Notes: generated from the letters alone by a model not told the origin. Positions 13,203-24,452 are shown, counted from the stretch's first letter. The stretch: DNA of 64,000 nt from Ctenosaura bakeri (GCA_948474755.1 CAOLHI010001473.1:186001-250000); one strand, 5' to 3'. A program made the numbers and translations.

Positions 13203-14249
13203 GTTGTGTTGATGAGGAGATTTGGGGAGGGAAGCAGCTAGGGAGAAAAGGACTGGCTATCCCTCTCCTTGCACACAGTAGTCCTCAGCCAGACCAGGAA
13301 GCTTGGATACTTCCTGTGAAATGACTTCGAAGTATTTAGTACAATATGCGATTTGTGACTTAGAAGTATTCAGCATAACATGTAGTTTGACCCTCACTTG
13401 CTAATGATAGAGATTTAGATTTATTATGTGAACCACGGAAATTGGCTTCAGAAGTAAGCATGATGCTCTGCTCTGAAGTTAAAATAGAGGAGGTATGTTA
13501 GCTTGGGGGCAGGTCTCCAAAAGTCTTTTTCTTTCTATATAAAAAAAATAGGCATAGAAGGTATAGAGAAAGGGATCAGAGCCATGCACACAGAGAAGCA
13601 GTCTAATACTTTGTCCTCCACAGTATAGTCACAGTTCAAATCCTTCTCACCACCCCTACAATGCTGCTAAGCTTCTGTTAGCTGAAGAAAGGGAAATACA
13701 GGTTTCAGTTCTTAAAACTTTTCTTGTGTGGCTTATAGCTTGGTTGGAATTTAGATTGCAGCTGTAGCACAGTAACCATCTTCTTCCTCACTGTTGCCTT
13801 GTCTAAATCCTTTTGCTACTGCTGCTTCTATACATTAGGAGACCTAAAGAGGATGTTCTTATATCAAATCTAGTTTTTAGCAGAGGGATGTACACCTCAA
13901 GTTTGGTATGAGAATTCTGTATACTTGTCTGCTGAAAAAATAGCTAATGATGTGCTGGGATCTCAAAAGATATATTTTAGAAGGGATAACGTTCAAAATG
14001 TAAGACAAATGTTTAGTTAAAGATTACCTGTATTTCTTCATGCAATGGCTACATTCACAATTTTTATTTTGATTTATTAAACTGAAATAGAAAAAATATA
14101 TATTTAGCTGTGTTTAAACATGATTTGATGTTCAGTAACCATATTTTTCTGGTTTAGATAAAAAGAGAAAAGATGGTTAATTAGACCCTTCTTGGTTTAA
14201 CTACTCACACCATACAAAATGGGTATAGGTTAAGGCCTATTTTAGAACC

Positions 14250-15830
14250 TACTTTGCAGCAGAATCATTTCTTTGCCGTTTCTATTACCTCAAGCCAATC
14301 TCATCCAGCACAGCTGTTTCAGGTAGTTACAGGGCTATTACATCCTAGAACTCAGACTGCTGAGGAGGAGCCCTCAGAAAAGTCTAGTGATGAATTTACT
14401 AAACATTTCATGGAGAAAATTGCTCAAATTTGTTCTGGCTTCGATTCCACACTGAAAGTAGAGTCTGATGAGGCAACTGATGCATGTGCTTATTCAGTTT
14501 TGAAGGAATGGTTTCAGTTTGGTCAACATGATAAACAACAGGTCGCATGAACAGGTGAGTCAAACCACTTGTCTGCTACACCCATGTCCATTCTGGCTAA
14601 TTAAAGCTGCCAAAGGAAGACTGGACAATTGCCTAGTGGAGGTTGAAAATGCTTCTTTGAAAAAGTGCTATGTTCCAACCTCTCTAAAAGAAGGAATTGT
14701 AAGACCGTGGTTGAAAAAAAATCATTGGACACCAGCTCCCTAGGTAGCTATTGGAAAGTTTCTGATCTCCCAAGTAAGGTCCTAGAGAAAGTGGTGGCAA
14801 CACAACTCCAGGCTTTCTTGGATTAAACAGATTACCTGGATCCATTCCAATCTGGGTTCAGGCTTGGTTACAAGACAGAAACAGCCTTAGTGGATGACCT
14901 ACACTGGACATTGTTCCTGTGGGTCCTCCTGGATCTGTCAGCAGCACTTGATATCACAGACCATGGTATCCTTCTGGTTCTTTGATTGATATGCGACTTG
15001 GAGATGTTGCTTTGCAGTGGTTCTGGTCTTTCTTGGTTGAACATACCCATAGAGTGGTGCTTCGAGATTGTTGCTCAGTCATTTGGCCATGAGCCTGCGG
15101 GGTTCTTCAGGGGTCAATACTGTCTCCTGTGTTTTTTAGCATCTACTTAAAGCCACTGGGAGAGGTCATCCAGAGGTTTGGGACTGGATGTCATCAGTAT
15201 GCTGATGAAACCCAACTCTCTCTTTTACAACCGATGCCAAGGAGGCTCTGAATAGTTAGCTGGATGCAATAAAGGACTATATACAGCTGAACAGACTGAG
15301 GTTTAGAGTAGACAGAAGTGCTGCTGGTCAGTAGGAAAACCAACCTGAGACTGGGATCACAACCTGTTCTGCATAGGATTTCTCTCCCTCTGAAAGATCA
15401 GTTTTATAGCTTGGGGGTGCTTCTGAACCCAGCATTTCTCCTGGAAAGCAGGTTGCTACAGTGGCCAGGACTACCTTTGCCCAGACTCAGTTGGTGCACC
15501 AGCTTAGCCTTTTCTTGAGGAAGGCAGATCTGGCCATAGTGGTTCATGTCTTAGTTATCACCCAATCAGACTACTGCAATGTACTGTACATAGGGTACAG
15601 TAAGTGTTCAGAAGCTGCAGCAAAATGCAGCAGCCCAAATGGTCACATGTGCATTTTAGAGACCATGTAACACTAGCCTTGCAAGAATTGCATTGGCTTC
15701 CAGTTTGCTTCTGAGCTCAATTTAAGGTGCTGGTGTCAATCTACAAAGCTCTGGGCCAGGATATATGAAAGAACTTAGGGCCAGGATACCAGAAGAGCTG
15801 TCTCTTCTCATACTAGCCTGTCAGAATTTT
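14250..15830 (+). mobile_element. L2-type LINE, degenerate ORF2 fragment
   Basis: Broken frames read like L2 ORF2. One at 14254-14550 contains an SSDEFTKHFMEKIAQICSGF segment. One at 14519-14743 contains FWLIKAAKGRLDNCL and SLKEGIVRPWLKK, matching the L2 pattern of a TLxxG-like block followed by AVVRPLLKK. Around 15150-15240 the reading HQYADETQLSL is the reverse-transcriptase YADD motif, with the second D now E. Frameshifts and stops interrupt it throughout, so it is a pseudogene. An L2 3' end resumes near 17590. Confidence 0.8.
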
Positions 15831-15914
15831 TAAAAATTATTTTTATTAATGGTAATATATAAAAAAAAGAATGAGACATTAATAACAAAAAAATACAACA
15901 CAAAGAACAAAATT
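15831..15914. other. AT-rich filler between L2 and CR1
   Basis: About 84 bp of A/T-rich sequence separate the first L2 fragment from the CR1 tail. Together with 17164-17589 it may be one older insertion, possibly an antisense LINE 3' UTR, that the CR1 later entered. I cannot identify it. Confidence 0.35.
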
Positions 15915-17163
15915 GAATCATAGAATCATAGAATCATAGAAATTCAGAGTTGGAAGAGACCACACAGGCCATCCAGTCCAACCCCCTGTCATGCAGGAAC
16001 ACCCTCAAATCAATCCCGACAGATGGCCATCAAGCCTCTGCTTAAAAACCTCCAAGGAAGGAGACTCCACTACACTCCGAGGCAACAGATTCCACTGCTG
16101 GACAGCCCTGACTGTCAGGAAGTTCTTCCTGAGGTTCAGGTGGAATCTCCTTTCCTGCAGCTTGAATCCATTGCTCCTTGTCCTGGTCTCTGGAGCAACA
16201 GAAAACAAGTCCCCTCCTTCCTCTACGTGGCATCCCTTCAAATATTTAAACATGGCTATCATGTCCCCTCTTAACCTCCTCTTCTGCAGACTAAACATAC
16301 CCAGCTCTCTAAGTCTATCCCCATAGGGCATGGTTTCCAGGCCTCTCACCATTTTGGTCGCCCTCCTCTGGACTTGCTCCAGCTTGTCAATATCCTTCTT
16401 GAATTGGGGTGCCCAGAACTGGACACAGTATTCAAGATGGGGTCTAACCAAAGCAGAGTAGAGAGGTACCAGTACCTCCCTCGATCTAGACACCATACTC
16501 CTATTGATGCAGCTGAGAATTGCATTGGCTTTCTTGACTGCCGCATCACACTGCTGACTCATGTTCAGCTTGTGGTCTATGAAGACTCCTAGATCCCTTT
16601 CACACGTACTGCTATCCAGCCACGTGTCCCCCATCCTATATTTCTGTATTCCATTATTTTTGCCTAAGTGTAGGACCTTACATTTCTCTCTGTTGAATTT
16701 CATTTTGTTCGCCCTGGCCCAGCTCTCCAATCTATCCAGGTCATTTTGAATTTTGATCCTGTCCTCTGGCGTATTAGCAACCCCTCCCAATTTGGTGTCA
16801 TCTGCAAATTTGATGAGCGTGCCCTCTATTCCTTCATCCAAGTCATTGATAAAAATATTGAACAGCACTGGGCCTAGGACAGAACCCTGTGGCACCCCAC
16901 TAGTCACTTCTCTCCAGGATGAAAAGCAGCCATTCGTGATCACCCTTTGGGTTCGGTCGGTCAACCAATTACAAATCCAACTAACAGTAGCCCTGTCCAG
17001 CCCACATTTTACTAGCTTCGTTGCAAGAATGTCATGGGGAACTTTGTCAAAGGCCTTACTGAAATCGAGATATGCTACATCCACAGCATTCCCTTCATCT
17101 ATCAAGCTAGTAACTCTATCATAAAAAGAGATAAGATTAGTCTGGCATGACTTATTTTCATAG
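15915..17163 (-). mobile_element. CR1 LINE, 5'-truncated, with intact 3' tail
   Basis: The element runs on the - strand from about 17163 to 15915. Its 3' terminus shows the CR1 signature: tandem copies of the octamer ATTCTATG (seen as ATAGAATC repeats on the + strand at 15917-15940) directly after the coding part. The 5' boundary falls where similarity to the CR1 segment [17 protein letters not shown] ends, so the endonuclease and the first half of the reverse transcriptase are missing. 5' truncation is the usual outcome of incomplete target-primed reverse transcription. Confidence 0.93.
16005..17162 (-). CDS. CR1 ORF2 C-terminal part: reverse transcriptase (5' truncated)
   Basis: The frame is uninterrupted for at least 366 codons. 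It holds reverse-transcriptase motifs in order: [13 protein letters not shown] (palm aspartate), [20 protein letters not shown], the catalytic FADD box (F in place of Y, as in many CR1s), and the CR1 C-terminal region with [21 protein letters not shown] and [21 protein letters not shown], ending HLSGLI. There is no genuine start codon: the frame continues upstream through [18 protein letters not shown] to the truncation point. It lacks the N-terminal endonuclease and cannot transpose on its own. The absence of stops suggests a fairly young copy. The antisense frames at 15991-17124 are shadows. Confidence 0.93.
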   Translation of the reverse strand, partial: YENKSCQTNLISFYDRVTSLIDEGNAVDVAYLDFSKAFDKVPHDILATKLVKCGLDRATVSWICNWLTDRTQRVITNGCFSSWREVTSGVPQGSVLGPVLFNIFINDLDEGIEGTLIKFADDTKLGGVANTPEDRIKIQNDLDRLESWARANKMKFNREKCKVLHLGKNNGIQKYRMGDTWLDSSTCERDLGVFIDHKLNMSQQCDAAVKKANAILSCINRSMVSRSREVLVPLYSALVRPHLEYCVQFWAPQFKKDIDKLEQVQRRATKMVRGLETMPYGDRLRELGMFSLQKRRLRGDMIAMFKYLKGCHVEEGGDLFSVAPETRTRSNGFKLQERRFHLNLRKNFLTVRAVQQWNLLPRSVVESPSLEVFKQRLDGHLSGLI

Positions 17164-17589
17164 GTAAATAATTAAAAAAACACATAAAAATACATTCAAC
17201 GCAGACAATACCTGACATGACAAATAGGAAAGACAAGTACTTACACCTAAACATTTAACAGTTAATTAAAATAACCTTCCCACATGGTGGGGAAACAGCT
17301 TATAATAACAATCTTCAATGGATACCTTCTTTGTCCAAAAAGGAAAAAGATAAATTGGAAATTTAATAAACATTTTAGTCCTCTCTCTTTTTAAATTAAA
17401 ATCCCCCTCATCTAAGACAACAACAGTACATTAAAGGAAGATTTTTTTCTTCCTGGGCATTTCAGAATCTCATAATGACTGTTGAGTATAAAACTATGTA
17501 CCATAATCATAACATGTTTGTTTGTGAGCGTGTGAGTGTGTATGTACACATAGCTGTCATAGTTATCAAATAAGCATCCTTTCTTTAAG
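17164..17589. other. AT-rich interruption of the L2 element
   Basis: No coding frame or familiar motif is visible. It lies between the CR1 5' end and the resumption of L2 sequence. A GTGTGAGTGTGTATG stretch lies near 17530. It could be part of an older inserted retrotransposon 3' UTR. Confidence 0.35.
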
Positions 17590-18022
17590 AGTCAGGATAC
17601 CTGAAAGACCATCTCCTCCCATACGAGTCTGCCAGAAATTTGAGATCTTCAGAGGAAGCCCTGTTGCAGGTCCCAACACCTCATGAAGTTAAGTTGTTGT
17701 TACAGGGCTTTCTCTGTAGCAGCGTCTTGACTGTTGAACTCCCTACCAAAGGAAGTTAGACTGGCCCTGCCTCTTTTAAGCTTCTGGCAGGCAGCCAAAA
17801 CAGTGTTGTTCCACATGGCATTGAGTGTTTGAAATTGCTGTTTTAAGTGTTTTAAAACTGGATTGTAGGGTTGTTTTTAGACTGCTTTTAGGAGTTTTCA
17901 AAGAGTATTTTAATGTTTTTTTAAATCTCTGTATTCTTTGAATTGGTTTTTATTTGTTCATCACTTTGGCAACCCTTGTGGGCTGTGAAGAGATACTAAA
18001 TAAACAAACAAATAAACAAACA
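17590..18022 (+). mobile_element. L2 LINE 3' end
   Basis: It starts GAGTCAGGATACCTGAAAGA, the L2 'gGPGYLkD' coding block. It then runs through the L2 C-terminal coding part (CTTTCTCTGTAGCAGCG, AACTCCCTACCAAAGGAAGT) into an AT-rich 3' UTR and ends with the A/T-rich repeat AAATAAACAAACAAATAAAC. The first 50 bp or so match consensus positions also present at 15765-15830, so the two L2 pieces overlap rather than abut. Confidence 0.8.
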
Positions 18023-18401
18023 ACTGGCAGCTATGCATGAAGAAAGGAAAGAGAGGGGGTTTTCCTCAAAAATGAGAGAATCTTAAGGAGCACCCACTTT
18101 CATATGACACTCAACATGACTGTCACAATACAACACAACACAACACAAATCTTTATTAAAGTCATAGAGCAGATTACATGATTGTCACGTATGCTCAGTA
18201 GATATAGTTTCAGGAGATGGGGACTTTCAGGGGCCATAATTCCACATCACCATCACCTAATCTCCTTTATGGAGAAGACAGTTTAGTACTGCCCATTATT
18301 TCTGTTCAGTGGTTGTTCTGCTCAACAGTTATCTGTAGCCTCTGAAGCCTAGTTCATTGCTCAAATCAGTTTTGAGAGCTTCATCTGGGGGTAAACTGCA
18401 A

Positions 18402-18490
18402 CCCACACAGTCTTTTCCATCATAAAGGCACTACTGTGGCTCTGTCTCGTGAATAGCTTCTATTCCCTATGTCATTGGCCATTTCTGTCC
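18402..18490. repeat. Duplicated 89-bp flank, copy A
   Basis: Aligned without gaps to 27782-27870 (constant offset 9380), with only two differences by my count. It adjoins the MITE at 18491-18664 and moves with it. The 89 bp show no coding frame or structure I recognise. Confidence 0.85.
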
Positions 18491-18664
18491 TACACTGTTC
18501 TAGTGCTATTATTCCACTGTCAACATCCTGTGGAATTCTGGGGTTTGCAGTTTACTGAGGCCAAAGAGCTCTCTGGCTGAGAATTCTAAATGCCCCTCCC
18601 TACACTGCAAATCCCAAGATTCCATAGGATGTTGAAAGTGGAATAAGAGCACTGCAACAGTGTA
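18491..18664. mobile_element. Palindromic MITE, copy A
   Basis: The 174-bp sequence is largely its own reverse complement: the left arm TAGTGCTATTATTCCAC..CAACATCC pairs with the right arm GGATGTTGAAAGTGGAATAA..GCACT. The outermost TACACTGTT pairs with AACAGTGTA, so the element may start and end at TA. That would fit a Tc1/mariner-like target, but hAT is not excluded. The middle carries TTTACTGAGGCCAAAGAGCT. It has no coding capacity. Relatives are at 27742-27779, 27871-28044 and 60912-60985. Confidence 0.75.
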
Positions 18665-20087
18665 CTGCAGGAATCATCATTGTTTCTGCATCCTTTCCAC
18701 AGAGCGTCTTCTTGGCTACTGCTTCAGCTACTGTCATCTCCTCCTGTGATCTGGAGATGATCCTCTTCTCTCCTTCCTCCCTATACCTCTAATTATCTTT
18801 ATGCTTAAAAGCAACAAGGATGGGATTCAAACTATTAGCATTTGAGCTCTGGTAACACACCACTGCAGTTTCGCCCTGCCATTTGAACGTTTGAATGCAT
18901 CAAAACGGAGCTGCTGGCAGAGACTTTGTAGCACTGCCCTTAACAGTAACAAAAGGTAGTACTTTTAAGCAGAAGTAAGTTGGTTAGATTATACAGCAAA
19001 ATTTAAGTCCTTAAAAACAAAGGTGCTTCACTTTTAAAAGTTTCCACTAAGTGGACTTTTTCTATTAGCAAGTGGAAACATGCAGTAGCAAGACAAGTTG
19101 GTTCTGCCACCCTCCCACCCAGTTGACATCCAAGGAGAACTATGCCACTGTTTTCTTTCAGGGTTTTGTCACTATGGTAACCTGTGCTCTCCAATGACAC
19201 ACATATATTCTTTTTATCTCCTAACTCACTGGAGGTGCCTGGAAGAGTTGGGATTTCTAGATGTGAAAAAAATAATGTTAAATGTATTATCACTTCAATG
19301 AGAGCTCTGAGCTCAATAATTCTATGGGGTTAATTTAAAAGACAGCTGCATACATTTCTCTTGTTGGACTAATTGCAAATTTGAAAAATTTAAAAAAAAG
19401 TTATTTCTTCTGTTTTCAGCTGGCAGCCAGTATCTTGCTAAAAAAGGACACAATTTATGACACCATCAATATGTGGCCCCATTCCAGAGGCCATAAAAAA
19501 AGTTTCTAGCCCACTTTAGTACCAGTTTAACCATCAGGATTGTTTTACTGCCTAAATGTTTTAAAATGCTACTGTTTCAGGAAAGTTGAGCTCTGGATTT
19601 GTACCCTCAAAGAAAAAGGGTTTTTACAGCTATCACCCAATGTGCACTAAATAAAAGGGGGCTAAGTAAACATGTATAGGACTGTGCTATGCATCAGACC
19701 AGAAACCGATTAAACTTATATAGACCTCCACAAGAAAAATGGAATGGTTTTAAAAGAAAAGGCACATATATGACATTACATCAGTGATGAGCAGAGTGTC
19801 TGTTCTAAGATGGTACTTGCCCTCCCCTGTTTTAAGTATTTATATTAAAAACAATTATTCTTCACAGGTTTCTCAACTATTCAAATCCCTTTTAGCTAAT
19901 TAACAGTGCAATGCTGTGCATGACTGCAGAAAAGAAAGCCCTACATAAGAATAAAGCAGACCAATATGCATGTGTGAAATGAAACAACCAGGTCAGGTAA
20001 GCATGACAGAAGTAAACAAAAACATTTTGAACCTTCAAGAAATTGCACAAAAGCTTCTTCCAAAATACACCCAGGGATAACTTTTGA
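18665..20087. other. No gene recognised
   Basis: This is unique-looking sequence. Two overlapping short open frames at 19003-19301 on opposite strands have no recognisable similarity and no conserved motif. I see no repeat here that I can name. Confidence 0.4.
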
Positions 20088-20322
20088 GAGTCAGCATGAT
20101 ATAGTGGTTTGAATATTGCATTGTGACTGGAGACCAGGGTTTGGATCCTTGCTCAGCCATGAAAACTCACTGGGTGACCCTGTGCAAATTACACTCTCTC
20201 GGCATCAGATGAAGGCAAAGGCAAACTCCCTCTGAACAAATCTTGCCAAGAAAACCCTGTGATAGATTTGCCTTGAGGTCACCATAACTATGAAAGGACT
20301 CAAAGGTATACAACAAAAACAG
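20088..20322 (+). repeat. tRNA-type SINE, near full length
   Basis: The 5' part reads AGTCAGCATGATATAGTGGT (box-A region), followed by GACTGGAGACCAGGGTTTGG (box-B region), GCTCAGCCATGAAAACTCAC, then CTCTCGGCATCAGATGAAGG, GAACAAATCTTGCCAAGAAA and ACCATAACTATGAAAGGACT, with a short CAACAAAAACA tail. It keeps all internal blocks, unlike the deleted subfamily at 24264 and 39566. Confidence 0.85.
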
Positions 20323-20631
20323 TGATTTTTTTCATTCAACTGTCTCTACTTTTCTTATGATTTTGATTGTGGTGGCCAATCTTATAGACCTGTGTTTTCT
20401 AAAGACACGCTAGGAGTAGCTGATGAGGCAGGCTTATCTGTTTTCTTCTTTTTTTCTCTGGTTTTTTTCCCCATAAATGCAGTAAGGTATTGTGGTGGAA
20501 GGTGCTGCTTACCTTGCCTGTTGTAGGCAGGTGCACACAGGTACATTAGGACTGAGTAGAGCAGAGTCCCGTCTTCCCCCAGCTCCACCTTTACTGCAGA
20601 CGCTGCTGCAGCCTGACACTGTAAGCTTATG

Positions 20632-20782
20632 TTTCCTCAGTTCTTCTTCACCATTCTCCCAATGTCAGTTCTGCAAAAAATTTCCAGCTGGACAGAAAAG
20701 GAAAAGGGGAGCTGGACAGGCATAAAAAGACTGTAAAAAGGAGCTTCTTTATGAGAGATTTTATTAACTGAGCTATGTATGT
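20632..20782 (+). repeat. Unclassified dispersed repeat, copy 2
   Basis: Colinear with 1047-1207; the shared blocks are described there. Here the TTCTCCCAATGTCAGT block is followed by GAGCTGGACAGGCATAAAAA and TGTAAAAAGGAGCTTCTTT. The class is unknown. Confidence 0.45.
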
Positions 20783-21238
20783 ACTTTGCAATGTTCAAAG
20801 TGCTCCATGCATATCTGTAATCATTTCAACAAGATGAATATGTTACCCTTATATTGTGGATTGCAGCTGAGACTCAAAAGCTGTGACTTGTCTTTGGCCA
20901 CCCAAGGACTTTGAGGTTCAAGTGATATTTGAACTGGAAGCTTCACATTCACCACTCTCAGTTCCTGCATTGCACTGACTCTATTGATTACTGGAAGCTC
21001 AGTCGGGATTAGTAGGAGTTAGGTAAATCTTTCCAATCTTGAATGTGCTACCTGAATATACCATCACAGAGTGGTGGATGATCCAAACATAGAAGATGTG
21101 TCTTCTGTGTAAGTCTACAGCAAATGCCTAAATCCTGAAAAGCACACACTTTTTAACAGTTTCCTTTAATTTTAGAAAGCTAGGTGATACTAAATTGAGG
21201 AAATTTTGATGAGTTAGTCAAAATCCAGAAAGGCATAG

Positions 21239-22093
21239 TGTTACCCCAGTGCCAGACCCCGTCCCAGGGGGATATAAAATCGATATCAAATATGCCCACC
21301 ATGCCAGAGAGGTTGCCCAGGTGGGGGTGTAGACAAATAGGTCAAACAACCGAACCTAGGTCAAGGCCAGGAAAATCCCCAGTCATGTTTCTCAAGAAGA
21401 CTTCAGGCTAGACATGTCTGCACAAACAAAGGGTCCTCAGCCACAAATAGCTAACTTGAACGGATTACCGGGTTTTTCCCCAGGTTGAGCCACTCCAACT
21501 TTGGAAAATCCAATAAGGGCGAGGCCCATTTACATGAACTAATCATGCAAAACCATCAAGTTGCTATTGTGTGGCATTTTTCCTTTTATTTTGGCCATTG
21601 TTCTTCCCGGAAGAGGGCCTGCACTATAAGTAGCTCCCGTTTTTGAGAGTTTCTTCAGAGAACTCCCCACCGTGCTAGCAGACTGGCACTCTGTTAGTCG
21701 ATTGCTCCCTTCACCGACCTCTCTCCTCTGAGCTCCATCCTTCTCACCGCTTCCAGACTGAAGACATCTGGACAGGTGCAGTGTCACTGCCTTTATTCCC
21801 TCTCCACTGTATCTTCAATCAATTTTCACCTCTTGCCCTTCCCGATAGGCCTTGTGTGCATGAGTGAGTGAGCGCATTGGTGCATGAGAACATATTTGTT
21901 AATAAAATCCATTTATTAGTATGGTCGTCTGGCTTTTTGCTTGGTCTGATCCCGTAAAAATTGGGTAGAAGATCCTGCTGGGTTACCTTGCCCTCATTTT
22001 GCTGTAGCCAGTGCTCCACTAATTTCTCCGACCTTTGCATTTGTGGAGTGAATCAAAGTGTCTCCCAGGGGACCTCCAAAAGTCAGGTTAACA
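21239..22093 (+). mobile_element. Solo LTR of an LTR retrotransposon
   Basis: The segment starts TGTTACC and ends GGTTAACA, a TG..CA-bounded short inverted repeat, and is flanked on both sides by ATAG, a 4-bp target duplication. Inside are a TATA-like CTATAAGTAG at about 21622 and an AATAAA at 21901, in the order expected of U3-R-U5 on the + strand. No internal gag-pol sequence or second LTR was found, so this is a solo LTR left by recombination. A Ty3/gypsy-type or endogenous-retrovirus origin cannot be separated from the LTR alone. Confidence 0.7.
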
Positions 22094-22813
22094 ATAGGGA
22101 TCCAAAATGCAACTGAAGATATAGCTATCAGTTTAGGACAAAAAGAAAAAAAAACTGCTGAAACATGTTGAACTGCTCTTCTTTTGCGGGGTACAGGAAT
22201 CTAATTCTTACCATGTTATTTCTGCCTCTGGTACCAAACTTTCTGTTAAAGAAGCAATCTCCAGGAACATACCCACTTCATTAAATGAGGTATACCTCTA
22301 GTGTATAAATACAAAGTATAATTTGCACAGCACACTTGGAGAATCAAGAGTTCAGTAAAGAAGTTCAAATTAAAATGTTACTATTTGTGTGTTTGTTACA
22401 TCCTGGTTTCCCTTTAGCAATAAGTGAAATTACTATGGAATGCAAAACTATCAACCACTAGCTTTAAGCTTACACACAGGATGTACATGACCTCCCACAT
22501 ATTGCCACCAAGAGAAAGTGGACTGCAAAAGAAGAAGAGCTGTGAGGATTTTAGTTGCCAAAAATATGAAAAGAAGTTTGATTTATGACCAAAGGAGGAT
22601 AAAAAAAATGTGCTTGTACAACAAAGGTTTCTCATCAAGGCCCATTCTGGTCTCTCTTTTCCTCAGCTTTCTTGGCTTTTTTAAAAAGTTGTTTGTGGAA
22701 TCTCACAACATCTCATAAATAATGTACTTGCAAAAATACACTGTGTGAGTGACAGTGAAATTGCAAGAGGTGAGAAAAAGAGGTCTGGATATCAAAACAT
22801 ATACCTACTTCAA
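22094..22813. other. No gene recognised
   Basis: AT-rich sequence between the solo LTR and the next DNA element. Short open frames on both strands at 22414-22718 have no recognisable similarity. Confidence 0.4.
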
Positions 22814-23225
22814 GGCCCTTTCCACAGAATGACACTCTTGTGCATTATTCTGTTGCAATCCCAGAACACATCTATCAGGATGTATATCTCCAGCATTCCT
22901 CTCTGCACCCGACCTCCTGCCAGCAGAAGGGAGCACAAGGGACACGCCCCTTCCTTCCCCACTGCAGACAGCCTTCTTCCCATGTTGTAGTGGGGAAGGA
23001 AGCGCGTCATCGCGCTTCCTACCCTTCTGCATGGTCAGCTGCGACGGAAGACTCGCGCAATTGGAGGTCATTGATGGAGTTTTTCTGTCAATGACATAAC
23101 TCCCCAATCACGCCAGCTGGCAATGCAAGAAGCACGGGACCGCGACAGTGTCATGCAGTAGAGTTGTTGCAGTCCTGCTTCTCTTGTGTCCCCATGCCAG
23201 GAGGATGTCATCCCACAGAAAGGAC
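22814..23225 (+). mobile_element. Short non-autonomous DNA element, 412 bp
   Basis: The ends are inverted: GGCCCTTTCCACAGA at the left, and GGTCCTTTCTGTGGG when the right end is read on the - strand. The body is GC-richer than its surroundings, with several CG dinucleotides around 22985-23060. Related copies are at 11371-11778 (opposite orientation) and 34469-34800 (same orientation). No transposase is encoded. The open frames covering it on both strands (22745-23107) have no protein similarity. The superfamily is not determined because no target duplication is obvious. Confidence 0.7.
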
Positions 23226-23561
23226 CTGACTTATATTTTATTCTGGCTCTTTCCTCTGTCTTAGCAAGATAGAGTGACAACTTCCCAAAAAACAGCAACA
23301 CTGCTCTTAGTATCAATATCCTTTGCTACCAACAGCATCCCATCTCTACACATGCCCAGAACCACCGCAGTATCCTCAGAGGAAGGAAAGTGTTGCATAG
23401 GATGGGAGCTATTCACCTATGATCCTTAAGGGATCATGTAAATGCAGCTCTGTAAGTTTCGCTTCCTCCTACCATCCCTATCTAAATTCTAGAAACAAAT
23501 TTGGGGAACTGTTTTCTTGCAACAGAAAAAAAAATAAACGTCAACCACATCTGTGTATGTA

Positions 23562-23756
23562 CCTTGAAGTAACCCACTCAAATTGTGGTGAACCCATCAA
23601 TTTCAATGTTTTCTTAGGCAAGATGTGCTCTGAGGTGGTTTTCATTGCCTTCATATAGCCCCCAGCATCTGGTACTTCCTGGCAGTCTCCTTCCAAGCAC
23701 TAACCATGTTTGATCCTTTTTAGTTTCAGAGATCAGAGGAAATCTGCGCCTTCAGT
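23562..23756 (-). repeat. 5S-rRNA-derived SINE
   Basis: On the - strand the head resembles 5S rRNA: read on the + strand, CTCCTTCCAAGCACTAACCA, then TTTTTAGTTTCAGAGATCAG, match the reverse complement of the 5S internal control region. The tail block TTTTCTTAGGCAAG..CTGAGGTGGTTTTCATTGCC is the body shared with 46311-46538 and 52667-52890. The 5S-like promoter would have driven RNA polymerase III transcription. This copy is diverged and butts directly against another SINE on the same strand. Confidence 0.75.
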
Positions 23757-23757
23757 G

Positions 23758-23989
23758 TTTGTTGTTGTGTGTCTTCAAGACATTTCCAACTTATAGCAAC
23801 GCTCAGGTGAACCTGTTCTGGGGTTTTCTTGGCAAGGTTTGTTCAGAGGAGGTTTGTCATGGTCTTCCTCTGGGGCTGAGAGAGTGTGATTTGCCCAAGG
23901 TCACCCAGTGGGTTTTCATGGCCTAGCAGGGATTCAAACCCTGGTCTCTAGAGTTGTAGTCCAATGCACTGTATCACGCTTTCTCTCTT
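23758..23989 (-). repeat. tRNA-type SINE, full length, CAA tail
   Basis: On the + strand the tail TTTGTTGTTGTGTGTCTTCA comes first, then GGTTTTCTTGGCAAGGTTTG, CTGAGAGAGTGTGATTTGCC, AAGGTCACCCAGTGGGTTTT and CCTGGTCTCTAGAGTTGTAG at the 5' end. The blocks are complete. It lies immediately next to the 5S-type SINE with the same orientation, suggesting repeated insertion at one site. Confidence 0.85.
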
Positions 23990-24263
23990 CAGGATATTCA
24001 GGTATAATTCAGCCACATCTATATTGCTATTACTTGCTTTTGGAATTCTACCAGAAAAGTAGACACCTCATATTTTGCCTCCTGCTTTTGTCCAGTCAGA
24101 AGCAAACCCTACAGAGTTCAACGAGACTTTCAAGTAAGGTTGTCATAACATTTTTGTCTGAGGCCACAACGCTAAGTATACTTACTAAGAAGCTAATTTG
24201 ATTGAATTTAATGCGATGCACAGGAACTTATGGAATTCTGCTATTCACTTTAGATTACTTCCA

Positions 24264-24452
24264 AGCCAGCATGGTATAGTGGTTTGAGTGTTGGACTGAC
24301 TACAATTTTGGAGACCAGGGTTCAATTCTCTGCTCAGCCATGCAAACCCACTGGGTGACCCTGGGTGTGTCACACACTCTCAGCCCCAGAAAACTCCACA
24401 ATAGAATTGCCTTAAGTCTGAAATGACTTGAAGGCACACAACAACAACAACA
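24264..24452 (+). repeat. tRNA-type SINE, deleted subfamily
   Basis: It has an intact 5' half: AGCCAGCATGGTATAGTGGT, a GGAGACCAGGGTTCAATTCT box-B region and CCCACTGGGTGACCCTGGGT. After CACTCTCAGCCCCAGAAAAC the block of about 40 bp containing AACAAATCTTGCCAAG is absent, and the tail is (CAA)n. The same junction, CAGCCCCAGAAAACTC, occurs at 39600-39617, so the deletion looks inherited rather than private. Confidence 0.88.

Noticed and set aside
15991..17124. Open frames of up to 123 codons on the + strand
   Set aside because: Antisense shadows of the CR1 reverse transcriptase.
24264..24340. A possible tRNA gene from box-A and box-B like sequence
   Set aside because: It is the head of a SINE; the sequence continues into the SINE body and does not fold as a cloverleaf by eye.
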